NCBI GenBank assembly: GCA_035582835.1
Contig: JAYKAV010002442.1
Location: 2,240,943-2,304,942, forward strand
Length of the DNA stretch: 64,000 nt
From: Phoebastria nigripes
Lineage: Eukaryota; Chordata; Aves; Procellariiformes; Diomedeidae
Direction: 5' to 3'
The notes under the pieces were generated by a model. That model was given only the letters and a program-made list of their open reading frames with translations, ran no database searches and had not been told where the DNA came from. Below, piece by piece: positions 48,025 through 60,000 of the stretch. Position numbers and translations under genes: made by a program. The stretch's first letter is position 1, and every line of letters begins with the position of its first letter.

Positions 48025-51000
48025 GTACTGTAGAGAGCGTGCCTGGGACAGACTTGTCAGAGCTGTCCTTCCTTTTTCTTGGAGGGGTGGTAATCAGTTA
48101 ATGAGGGTCAAACCCTTGGGGAGTCAGGGCAGGAGAAAAGGTCGAAGTTGACCCTGGCTGCAAACGGCTGCCGTGCAAGGGGAAAAGGGGTCGGCAGCTG
48201 CGAAGCTCATCGTGTGCCGCACNATGCGAGCAGTGGCGGGAAGCGAAGTTCAGATAGCAATACGCGCGTTACTTTGCAGAGTGCTGGTCTCTTCCTGCAG
48301 ACGGAAGTCAGAGAGTCTCTCTTGGGTGGATCCTACCCAAAATACTGTGTTTATTCTGTGTAAGACTTTGAATCTAGATGCATTATAAAAAGTTCTGCAA
48401 TGCNTGAGTGAGTGTGCTGAGTGCTTGGTGAGGAGCAGGGATGGGCTGTCTAAATTCAAGCAGAAAACATGTCTAAAAGTACAAGGCTAAGCTCTGCAGC
48501 CAAAAGATGCCTTGGGTGAGATTTAACAGATGTCTTTGTTTCTGGAAGCACCTGAAAACCTTGCGCCACCCTTGCCTTCTGCGCTTCCTCTCTTGTACTG
48601 TGGAAGCAAATGGGATCCACCTGGTTACAGAACGTGTGAAGCCTTTGGAGATGGTCCTGGAGACGCTCTCTTCTGCAGAAATCTGCGCAGGGATCTACGA
48701 TGTGTTGCTGGCGCTCATCTTCCTCCATGAGAGGGTAGGTACTGTCTCATTCCTGATTCCTCACAAAAAGACAGACACACGCCTCGCAGTTCGTTTAGGC
48801 TGAAACTGCTAAAATCATTGGCTGCTTTGTAGGAGGAAGGGTAATTGAAAATGCTGTGGGTTTTGGAAGTGAGGGAGCAGTTCTCAATTCATGAATTGAC
48901 ATCTGCTTGCAGTGCTTCTTACTTTAGGGAAATGGGATTGCTCGGCCTTGGCATTTATTTACAGCTGTTGCCACGTATCAAGAGATCGGTGTCACCGCTC
49001 CCCTGTTTTGGCACTGTGTGTTTGTCCAGGACTGCAGTTAAATCCCAGCTCAGGCTGTAGCTTTTGGGCTTTGTGTTCATAGTTGGAGGTCTCTGGATTT
49101 ACAGTTGCATTGCAAGGGCTGTGACAATTAGAGCTTTGTCTGCTCTAAAACCCTAGCCCTTCTGCCTGATACCTGGTAGTCACCTACAAAATCCCAAAGG
49201 ACCTTTAGAATTGTGCGCTTTTTGGCAGCTCTTCCTCAGCTCCTCGCAGCACCTAATTAGTGCTGATTAAGATNTTGCGTCTTCATCTATCCCCAAGTCT
49301 GTTATCCTTTTGTGNTNTTTTTTTTTTTTCATGTTTTAGGGAAACCTAACGCATAACAATGTCTGTTTGTCATCCGTGTTTGTAAGTGAGGATGGGCACT
49401 GGAAGCTGGGAGGAATGGAAACAGTCTGTAACTTCAATGAAGCCACCCCAGAGGTAAGACCCAAGCAAAGTGCACCCTCTGATGCCCGGGAGGGCTCCAG
49501 GCCTGCTGAAGCTGGCCATCCGTGGATGTGAAGGCCCAAGTCCTTCCAGTTATCTGGATTTACTATTAAGTGTGTTGGCTCACTTCCAGCTCTGACCTGA
49601 ATCTTTGCTCTAAGGACACCGTAACTATAAACTACAATGTCTACACAAACAGAAACTAATTCCCCATTAGCCAAAAAGCAGCTACTTTTCTAAGGGAGAC
49701 TGCTGGCTGGAGGGTAGGTTAAGACTGGGGAGAGTGAGAAAATCTTTGCTCCTCTGGACTGATTTAAAAACAAACTAAAATAAAAAAGCTTTAGTGTGAG
49801 GCAGGAAGATCCAGGTTGAAATGAATCAATAAATAAAATAATTTAAATGACTCCTTAGCTTTTGCTGCTGGCATCTTCATTGCTTGTTACTGGTCTTAGC
49901 AGAAAAATTCCTGGTTTGATTTCTGCTGCACGCTGTGCAGAGTCATTGCTGCAGCCTGGCACCGTGTCATAAATGTACGTTGCCCATACATTCCCAGAGG
50001 ATCCACAAATCCTTGACAAACTGTATTGAGTGTCCCTGGCGTGTATCACCTTTCAGAAGGGATCAGGCAGATGCGCAACTGGTGTGCATGGTGGTGCACA
50101 ACAATGCAAAGAGCAATGCAAAGACTGCTAAAGCTCATTAAATCCTTTCCCTGTCCAGTTGGATCATGCGGGACGATAGGACTAAAGGGATGACTTGGCT
50201 GTGATGCCCTGAAGTTGCTTTCTGTCAGCTTGGTGCTTCACACCTGGTCCCTTTGTGCTTCCCCTCCGGGCAGAGCAAAGCGCAGCCTGCCCTGGATGCC
50301 AGCGGAGGGGGCAGGGGCAGATCTCCTGCCACACGCTCAGCCTGGCCCGCGGGGAGAGCCTGCTCCTGCTGCTTGGCACAGATGAGCAATTGAGGCAGCT
50401 CATGTCTCCCCTTTTCTCCTTCCAGTTCCTCTGTCATGTCAAGTCGGTACGAGACCAGTCGTGCATCCCTTGCGAGGAGATGGTGAGTAACATCACTTGC
50501 TGGAGGAACTTCTTGCTGGCAACAAAAAAAAGTGCGATGTTCAGGAAATAGTTTTCATTCACGCATTTTGTTTCCTTATGCCTGAATGGGAATAAGTGGC
50601 TATTGGATAGTATCTGAGGTTTACTCTCTTCCTTTTTTCCCCCTTCCATCCCATCCCTGGTTTGGGAATGGTGTTGGGCATAGGGAAGTGAAATTCTGAA
50701 TGAGGAGTGATGGGACAGCAGGTTCTCATAATATTTTTCAAANGCTTTGTGTTGCAGCTTTAATGCTTCTAAATCACCAAGGCTTTGCAAAAATTACAGC
50801 GTAGTTGCTGAGATTGCCCAGATCACTGTGGTCACACGGTTGCGTAGCTCTCATAACAACCTTTTTTTCACTTGTTAGTCACCTCCTATCCATTAAGCAT
50901 CCTGTGAGTTGCTTATGCTAAAGGAGCGTTCTTTCTCTCTCTAATTATCACCTGTTTCCATAGAAATGCTGAAAGCTGTTGACCTGCAATTGCTGCGTGC

Positions 51001-54000
51001 GTTCATCGGGGAATTGTTTCATTGTGACATAGTTGCTCCTTTGGGTTATAAATTCCCCGGTGGAGGTTTTTTTAGCATAATATTCCACTTGTAAGGTACT
51101 TAGTGGAGCTTTGGTGCTATAAAGAGAATTGGAGAGTGTTTATGGCGGGGGGTGGGAATAGAGACTTATAGAAACTACCAGGTATTTCATAAACTCCTGC
51201 TTTGCTGATCTCTCTTATTTTATTTTCAGTCTGCAGATTTCAAAATTCTGCCCAACAGCTATGGGCATGCGAGGGATGCCTATGCGTTTGGAACAATGGT
51301 TGAAAATCTCCTGACGGTCCTAAATGATCAGGGTGAGGAACGACATGTGTTTATTTTGCTATCGACAGGCCTCTGTAGCTTATTCCTTGTGTGCGTCGAG
51401 CCATTTGCCTTTTGTTGCAGCTGGCAGATGTGCTGCAGGTTCAGTGGCCATTGTTGTTCTTTGCATTTGCTAAGTTAAAATGCAGACTTCGGCTTCTCCG
51501 TGTTCCCCTTTTCCTGCATTTGAACATGGTCAGATGTGGCCGGAGGTCACCAGCCCGTGTAAAACGAGCACTCCCAAATCTGCTCTGCAGCAGTCAGAGG
51601 TTCGCTTGGTCCTGCTGCTTCATCAAGGGTTATGGACGCGGGCGNGTGGATGTTGTGTACCACAGCTGAGCAGGGGCTGCTGCCTTCTAGCAGAGAGGCA
51701 GCAGGAAGCTTCTTGGGAGGACAGTAGCACTCCTTGGTGCCCCAATAGCCAAGCAGCTTAGGAAGAGAAATGGAAATGCTACTTTCCCTTCTTTTAGGGA
51801 CAGATACGAGCAATTTTGCTATCAATGGAGCTAAAAATGAGTTTTTGGGAGGGTGGAGGACTCCTGAACATAGCTTGTTCAGTGTTGAGAGAAATCTAAC
51901 TGTAGGTGCTCTGGATTTCAATTTCAGCAGATATTCTCTCCAGCTTTCAGCAAACCTTGCACTGTACGCTGCTGAATCCAGATCCAAAGTGTCGTCCACC
52001 ACTGTCCAGCTTATTGTCTCACGAGTTCTTCAGGTAAGGAAAGGAATATCCTGCCCCTCTTGGTATGTCTTGATACTGCTTATTTCTGTGTTGCAAATGT
52101 GTTAATTTTGTGAAGGTGTGTTGCTTATCAGATGGGAAGTGCAGACTTAATCCCTGCCTCTTACAGGGATCTTTGACAAAGAGGCTCCTTAAATTAAGAA
52201 AGCATTATCAGCCTTCCAAATGAGGTGCTGAGCTAGCAGTGGTGATAGAAGTGTGTCCCTTAGTCACACGCAGTCAGTTGGATCTCCCCAAGCTCATGGG
52301 AGGTGGTGGGAAACGCTCTAGAAAATAAAATCATTAGCGATACCGCTGGAGCAAAGCAGGCTCCGAGATAATCCACACAGAGCTGTGTCTGCTGTCACCT
52401 GAGTGCTTCTCTGGGTGGTGGCCTTAGTGTAGGGTAGCACTTCCTTCCGCTCATTGCCCCAGGAAGGTGGTCAGAGGTGGCTGATGCCGCATTGCCCAGG
52501 TATCCCTGTGAATTGCTGACTTCGAAGCGCAGCACTGTGCAGGCACAGCTTTCAGGTACTGGTCACACCTCCATGCTGGCATTCTTGGTCCACCGGCATT
52601 TGACTTGTATCCCTCTGTCTAATTCTCTCTGCGAAATCAAGGATGGGGATTTGCAGTCTCTTGGTTGTGGGTGGTTTAAGCATCAATAAGGATCACACTT
52701 GACAGCGTATGTTTTTGTGCTTAGGAATGATTTTCTGGAAGTTGTGAATTTTCTGAAGACCTTAACAGTAAAGTCTGAGGAGGAAAAAACTGAATTTTTC
52801 AAGTAAGTGAAGGAACTATAATCTGGAAGCATCTTATTTCAGAAATACTTCTGCTGAATGGGATTGTGGGGGGACCCGGGAAGGTTAGTGGCCAGAGAGG
52901 TAGTTCCTCAGGTGGCATATTTTGATTGCTTTGGCAGAACATGGTTTGCTCTGTAATATTTCGGGTACTCCAGCCAAAGTAATGATCGCATCAAAGAGGA
53001 AACTCTTCACTCCCTCCTTTCCCCATTTCTTTTGAATGGTTTGGTGTTTGGGAGGAGTGGTACCTGCTGGGCTCTGCATCATTCTGATACTCGCCAGCCT
53101 CCGGAGTGATGCTGTGCACAGCCATATGGACAGCAGTGTATTTACTTGCTACAGACCAATTGCTGTCGCTGGGGAATCAGTCAGAAACCGGACTGCAGTG
53201 ACATGCGTCACTTCAGGGGTGCCCTTCTGAATCCCGTCTGCTTGCTAGCAGCTGAGTTGAACTCCTGCAGGGCTAAGAACAGAAGCTTTCCCAGGAGTAC
53301 AGGGATATGAAGAGGAAAGAATTTTTCCATTGTCCGTGTTCTAATTGAGTTAATGCACTTTGTGGGGCATAATGCTGATGTTATTAGCAGAAGTTGAATT
53401 ATTCAGGTTCTCTTCCACCCGCATTAGCAGCACTGTCCCGTCTCCCACTGCACCACAGCTAAGCAGGAATCATTTGAAAAGCCTGTTTGTGTGCTGTAGG
53501 GTTGTGGTAGAGGAGGGAGTGTGGCCTAACAGCTCGTCTGCTTGAGCTCTGGTGAACAGCTCTCACTGGAGCCATCCCGGGGTCCTGCTGCTTTACACAC
53601 AGGCTATCTGCTTGCCCAGTTTCAAAATACTCTAAAATATCAGAGAACTTCTTGTAATGTGCTAGAAAAAAAGAATCTTTCCCTTGCCTCATTCTTACAA
53701 GTAGCTTTATTTTAGATGTGACTTTGCAAAAAAGTGAAATCTAGCACTAGGCACCTCTTGAGGGTGAAAATTTCTTCCATTTAGGCAGATCTTGTATACT
53801 GCTAATGAGATGGTTTTCAATAAGACATGTTGGGTGAATTAATCTTGTGGTGCAAGCCCTGCCTGGGTAAAGCTGTTGTCTGTAATGGATGTCTCAGCTG
53901 CAGCAGTGCAGCATCTGCAGGAAATCCCATGGTCATGGTCCCCAAGAAGTTTTCTCTAAGGGAAGCTTCCGTGTAGTCATGGCATTATCTGGCCCTGAAA

Positions 54001-57000
54001 AGGGGAGAAGCTGAATTTTTCTTTCTTTTTCCATATAAAGGAGCCTGGCTGTTCTTACAGAGCTATTTTCCTGCCTGTTTTATACTTCTGTGGTCACTGT
54101 CAGCTGTAACACTGGTTTGATTTCACTAGTTTGAGACTAAAAGTAGAGCAAAGAAGAGGAGAAAGGGGATCTTAGCAGGAACATTGAGAATGGTTCCCAC
54201 CATCTGTGCAACAACAGTGTTTGCCGAGGGAGGGAACAAATACTTTGTTTAAAGATACGGCAGTGTTGCTCCTTTATCAGGCAGAGGGGCTTTCAAAGCA
54301 TGTGCACTATTGCTCTTAAGTCTCCCCCAAACCTAGAGAAAAGCAGTAATTGTTACTGATATTTTAAAAATGAAAATCTTACAAAGAAGAGCAGTTGCAC
54401 AAAAGAAAACTCTTTGTGACTTAAATAAATAAACGCAAAGCATGCTCTGTTGGCCACCTCTAATTAGAGGTATTAGATAGAAGTGGTTTCAAAATGGGAT
54501 TCCCGTTTTGCAAGGGAAACTTCCCATACGTGGTGGGTAGAACAGCCTTTTCTCAAGCAGTAGGAAAATTCTTGCGATGCACCAGGTTGTGGGGTGAGAG
54601 GCCAGCTCTCTTTTGCAGTTTTAACGCTGTAGCATTTCACGGGAGATACTGGCTCTGAGGCAGTTCGATGCTACAGCAGCTTCTCAGAGGGGGAAGCCTT
54701 CAGGAGCCAGCTGCAGGTGCGGCGGTACTTCTGGATGTGCCCGTGACAGCCTGTGGTCCAGGTGTGGGGTTTTACAGGATGTGTCTCTGGCTCCTGCTTT
54801 GCGTTATCATTGCCTGAAAGCCTCAGGCAGGAGCAGAGCCTTGTTCTTCTAGGTTAGTGTGCACGCAGAGTGAGAGGCTGCGATGGGACTTTGTCTCTAG
54901 GAGATGAGTCAGACCCCAAAAAAGGGGAAAGTAATATTAAGGGAAACAGTCGTAAATGCATGGAAGGCTGCCTTGATACTAATTGCTCTCTCCTGGAACA
55001 CAGATTCCTGCTGGACAGGGTGGCCAGCTTGTCAGAGGAGCTGATAGCGTCACGGCTAGTGCCTCTTCTACTCAATCAGCTCGTGTTTGCAGAACCTGTA
55101 GCTGTCAAGAGTTTTCTTCCTCATCTGCTGGGTCCAAAGAAAGGTGACCTTTAAATACTTTCTCTCTTAGATTACTGACAAGTTTGGAATGAATTCAGAG
55201 TGGTCGTTCCATTGAATCACGGGAATAGTGGTGTTTATTTAACCAGAACAAATGCTGTAACATACAGCACTGGAAAGGACAGTTGTGTGTGCTTCCCCAT
55301 TTGCAGTACTTTCCACTGCTCTGCTGATGCTGGGAAGAGAATTAGGAATTGCCGGGGCTCTTTCCCAGGTTTACGTGTCACCCCCCCTGCCCACCCCAGG
55401 CTTTCTCAGTGGCTCACTGCGTATCCCTCTTCTCACCTTTCCCCTACCCTCCCTGCCCTTTTTTCTTCTGCCACTGCACTCATTCTCCTGTAAGGGTGCT
55501 CAGTCTCCTCTCTCCTCTGTAAGCGGTGTTCAGCATGTCTTGCTGGATCCCCAGCTATCTCTGTCCCCGCTGTTTGCCTCCCCTCTCTTCAAGTTCTTCC
55601 TAAATAGCTACTGGTGTTTAGGCCAAGCAGTACCTGTCTTGTGGCTGTTTGACCTTCCCTGTTCAGAGCCATTGCCATCGAGCAGTGGATGCGGGCACTG
55701 CTGCCTCTCCCCCCTCCCATCTCTGACATCCCAAGCGAGCTGTGTGGGCAGCTGACAAAGCATCAGACCTGGCAGTCGGGTGACACTGTAAATCTCAGCT
55801 GTGATGGTTTCTCAGCGAGGAGCTTTTGGGTGAGCTGTCTCTCGTTGTTGAAGCAGCCTTGTTCCATCTTCACCTCTCTTCCCTAGAACAAATTGGAGAA
55901 AGCCAGACCAGCTGCCTCCTGTCGCCAGCCTTGTTCCAGACGCACGTCATTCCTGTGCTGCTGAAGCTATTTGAGGTTCACGAGGAGCATGTTCGAATGG
56001 TGTTGCTGTCTCACATTCATGCCTACGCAGGACTGTTCTCTCGGGAGGAGTTGAAAAACATCATATTGCCACAGGTTAAGGACAGCAAAACAATACGCGG
56101 TATATCCTAGAATATGGGATTTCTACTGCTCGGGTTGGTTTGTAGCTTAAAGTTAGGATCTCATAGTGCTGGCCACAAACGACAGTTTGCAACCTCCTTT
56201 CTACGCAAGCCCTAACCCTTACACCCCATCCTGATCTGGAGCGCTGTTTTTGTTAAGCCCAATGCCCTCTGTCACACACTCCCCTTGTGCCGATACCTGT
56301 CGGCCTTGACCAGCAGCCTCACAACAAGAGACTGTGTTTCTGTTTCACACCACAGCTGTCACAAGTGGAGGAGTGACCGGTCGAAGCTCAGGGTGCCTTG
56401 GTGTTACGGTCCAGTGCTCAGCAGGCACTAGGATCAGCCACCCTTTTTAGCTTGTAACACAAAGCGGAAGGCTGATTTTATGCTACGGAATAATGTCCAG
56501 TATCTACTGAGAGCTGTGGGAGATCATAGAAATGAAATGTGCTGCAAATATAACATTTAAAGGGGAAAGAAGTGAAAAAGCAGAATTTTGTGTTCTTGGT
56601 AACATTATCATGTTCTTGGTGTAGGTACTGCTGGGCCTTCGAGATACCAGTGACTCTATCGTTGCGATAACGCTGCACAGCTTAGCCGTTCTCGTCTCCC
56701 TGCTTGGACCTGAAGTAGTTATAGGTGGAGAAAGAACGAAGATTTTCAAAAGCTCTGCACCAAGTTTCATGAAAACTGCTGATCTCTCCCCGGAAGGTAA
56801 ATGATACGGTCAGAGTGCTCTCGGGATTCTTGCCCGTTCTGTCCAAGCAACATAGGCAGAATTTCTTGGATGATTAATCTGTTGCTGTTGACAGGTTAAT
56901 TGAAAAACAAAACAAAACAAAAACAACAACAACAAAAAAACTAATATGCAGCTAAACTTCAATTCTAAAGTAGGTGCTGTTTGCAGATACAGAATTGATA

Positions 57001-60000
57001 TCAGAAGAAGAGTTATATAAAAGTATTTTAAATGTAGGAAATGTATGGAAAAAAATTTAAATCTCTTCTTCATTTAAGAATCTCTGTAATTAAAGGAGAT
57101 TGTTAAGTGTCTGTGTTTGTCTTTGGTGCAAAAACTATACTGCCCTTCTAAAGGACTTATGTGCTTAGGCAGATAGTTGTTTAATATTCCCTGTCCTTCG
57201 TGTTTTTAAAAATAGTAAATCTCATCCTCTTCCCCCAATTTCTATTCATAGATTGGAAAAGGAATACGAACTTCCCTATTTTCTCAGCTCTCAGGAGGCT
57301 TTTCAGCTAATCCAAATGAAGACAGTAGTCCCTGCACCTGCTAGATAACTTGGAACCGAGTGTACTAAGGGAAAGCTTTTCTGGATATTCAAACTAAGAA
57401 TGCTTATAACTGGAGGGAAGGATCGGCATTTGTTCTGCTTTAGACATATAGATACCAAATGAAATGCATGACAGATCAATTTAAGTATAAATGTTTTCTT
57501 CCTAATTATGTGTGTACTGACAGTTACCACCCTTTATTAAAATCTGTGGATGACTCATTGCATTATTTTGCTTTACATTATTTTAGTAGACTATAGTAAA
57601 TAAACCCCTTTGGATTGCATGCTAAAACCAGGTTTATTTTTCAGAATATATTTAAAATTGACCTGATTTAACTATTGACAAACAACAAAAAAACACCTTT
57701 GTCTTCAACAGTGAGTGATGACCTGCAAAAAACAGTACTAGAGGCTGAACGTGGGAGGCTTAATAAGCTGTTTGCTTAAGCCCCTAAAAGGATGTACCTT
57801 TATCAAGGGCACTTTGGGGAGCGGGTGGGTGCTGTGTGTTTAACTGCAGTCCTTTCCAGTGCCATGGGCCATGTGTCTCTGGCTGCACTGGTAATGCCTA
57901 GCCTAGGCAGGCGCAGCTGGCTGGGGACACAGGTGAGCCATGTGGAAGCTGATGCAGCACTACCTCAAGCTGTGCTGTTCTGGGGTGGTGGCAACAGGGC
58001 CTCACATGGCTGAGGCTGGTGCTGGTGAATCACCACCACCACTGACGATATGCCGCAACTCCCAGAAATGAACTGGAACTTGGTGCTTGCCCGGCTATCG
58101 TCAGTGGCCCAGGGAAACAAACCTGCCTCGTGCAGCTTCAAAGTGTGGCCCTTACTACCTGCCACCCCACCTCGCTGCGGGTGTGGTACAAGGGAGGCTG
58201 TCGCACAGCCTTCAGGGTAGAGCCTCTTGCTNCTGTAAGCTGCTTTGCTCATGCCCAGGCATAAAAGAGGGTTTGTGTAGTCACATGAGTTTGCTTATGC
58301 TTTGAGTTGTTGTGACTATCAGACAAGAGGCAGGTAACAGGGGATTTGTGATGCCATACAGTACAGAAGCTGGGATTTTGGATCCAGCCAGGTGGCAAAC
58401 AGCATTTTTTAAGCATCTGTTCCAATCATAATCAGTTTGTTCATTGTGTATTTCTTGAAAGAACATAGCAAAAACTGACCATTTACAGTTGCCCAAACTT
58501 TGTATTGGCAAGAGCTGCAGATGGCAGGAACAGAGGAATATTGTGTTATAGACAGCTCAAGAGGTGCAGCTGTTGCGTTGCTGTGCCAATCTTCCTTCAG
58601 TATTGCTTGTCAGCGTTGTAAATAAGAACGTTCCAATGCTGCGGGCAGTTTCAACTAAGACTGACAACGCACCTTGTGGACCTGGTGTCCTTTCTTTTCT
58701 TTTATCCCTGCAGACTCCCCCAGTCACGTAAGCAATCAGAGAAATCAAACCTCTCGGCCTTTGAAGAACAATTCTAGTGTGTTCTCCATCGCTGGAAATG
58801 TACCTGTCAAGAAGCTTTCTGTGCAACAAGACAATCCACTGGCTTTAAAGACAGGTAAAACTTTGCCCTAGCTCTTCCTTTTTAGAAATCAAATGTCCTA
58901 CAAATGAAATGTTGCTGGAAAAGATGTTAATTTCCCCCACNTGCTGATCTGAAAGAGATACAGTGAACCAAGGAAGGTAACAGTGAAGGTAGGAGAGTGT
59001 GACCCTTGACTTCCTAGGGAATAGTTATTTGGGAATCTGATATGCACAGACTGCTGGCTGACTGGCCTTGAATTTCTGTTTCCTTATGGCAGGTTCTCTG
59101 TGCTTTTTCACCCCTCCCACAGCTTGGCAGATACACTAGATTTATAGGTCAGCTCATTCTCTGACCTCAGAAGCTGACTCAGTTTACTTTCATGGCCTTT
59201 TTTCAGTCACCTGTTGCTTATCAGCAGTCAGCTTTTATTGCTCCAGGGCTTCAAGATGAATACCCCTCCTTTGCAAGCAGGAAGGTGGCTGTGCTTTCTA
59301 ATATGAGAGGAGCTTAGCACTGAAGCATCTTTCCCATCAGCATTGCTGGCTTATTTCCATGCCAGGTGCTACCTGTGATGTCAAGGAGTTTTAGGCACAA
59401 CTCTGTCTCTACACTTGCTCTCTTGAAATGAGTATGTAATGCCTTTGTCTTCCACAGGTGAGCAAGACACTCAGTCCCCCCTGAACGGAATTCCTGGAAG
59501 CATTAATACACTAGGGAGCAGCAGGAGCTCTCTGACTACCTCCGAAAAGCCAGCAGAGGAGTGGCCAGACTGGAGTGAGCCAGAGGAGACGGACACTGAG
59601 AAAACTGTGAACATTCAAATTCAGCCCCGAGAGCCACGGGGCAGGGTGGGACCTTATTTTGCTGAACATGCTGTAGATGAGAAGCCTTGGGATGACTTTG
59701 AGCCCAGCAGCCCTAGTCCTGAACTGTCCTCAGGAAACTGCCTCACTGTGACACAAGCTGATGCAGTTGAAACACTGAGGCCTCTGCCAGGTACCCATCA
59801 ACTGAGCAAAGAATTCAAAAGCCTCAGACTGAGTCCCCCCACAAAGTCTTGCCCCGGGAACAGCTGGAGCAATGACAAGTGGGACCACCAGGAACAACTG
59901 GGAGAAACTGTGCTGCCAAAAACGACCTTTCAGGAAAGGTTGAAGTCTTCATTGGAGTCTGGTCTAGGAGAAGAATTCACGATCAAAGTGAAGAGGAAAC

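Larger units (their letters stand above)
48025..52724 (+). other. Six SCYL3 introns between coding exons 1 and 7
   Basis: Introns of 524, 605, 972, 747, 595 and 691 nt. I recognise no repeat family, RNA gene or hidden exon in them. Single ambiguous bases and a T run occur near 49315-49330. Confidence 0.8.

Noticed and set aside
54350..54420. MIR-like core
   Set aside because: Only a vague resemblance; the gaaactgag and cttgccca blocks are not present.
55285..55755. 156-codon frame in a SCYL3 intron
   Set aside because: Low-complexity Ser/Pro/Leu-rich translation of a pyrimidine-rich intron with no homology.
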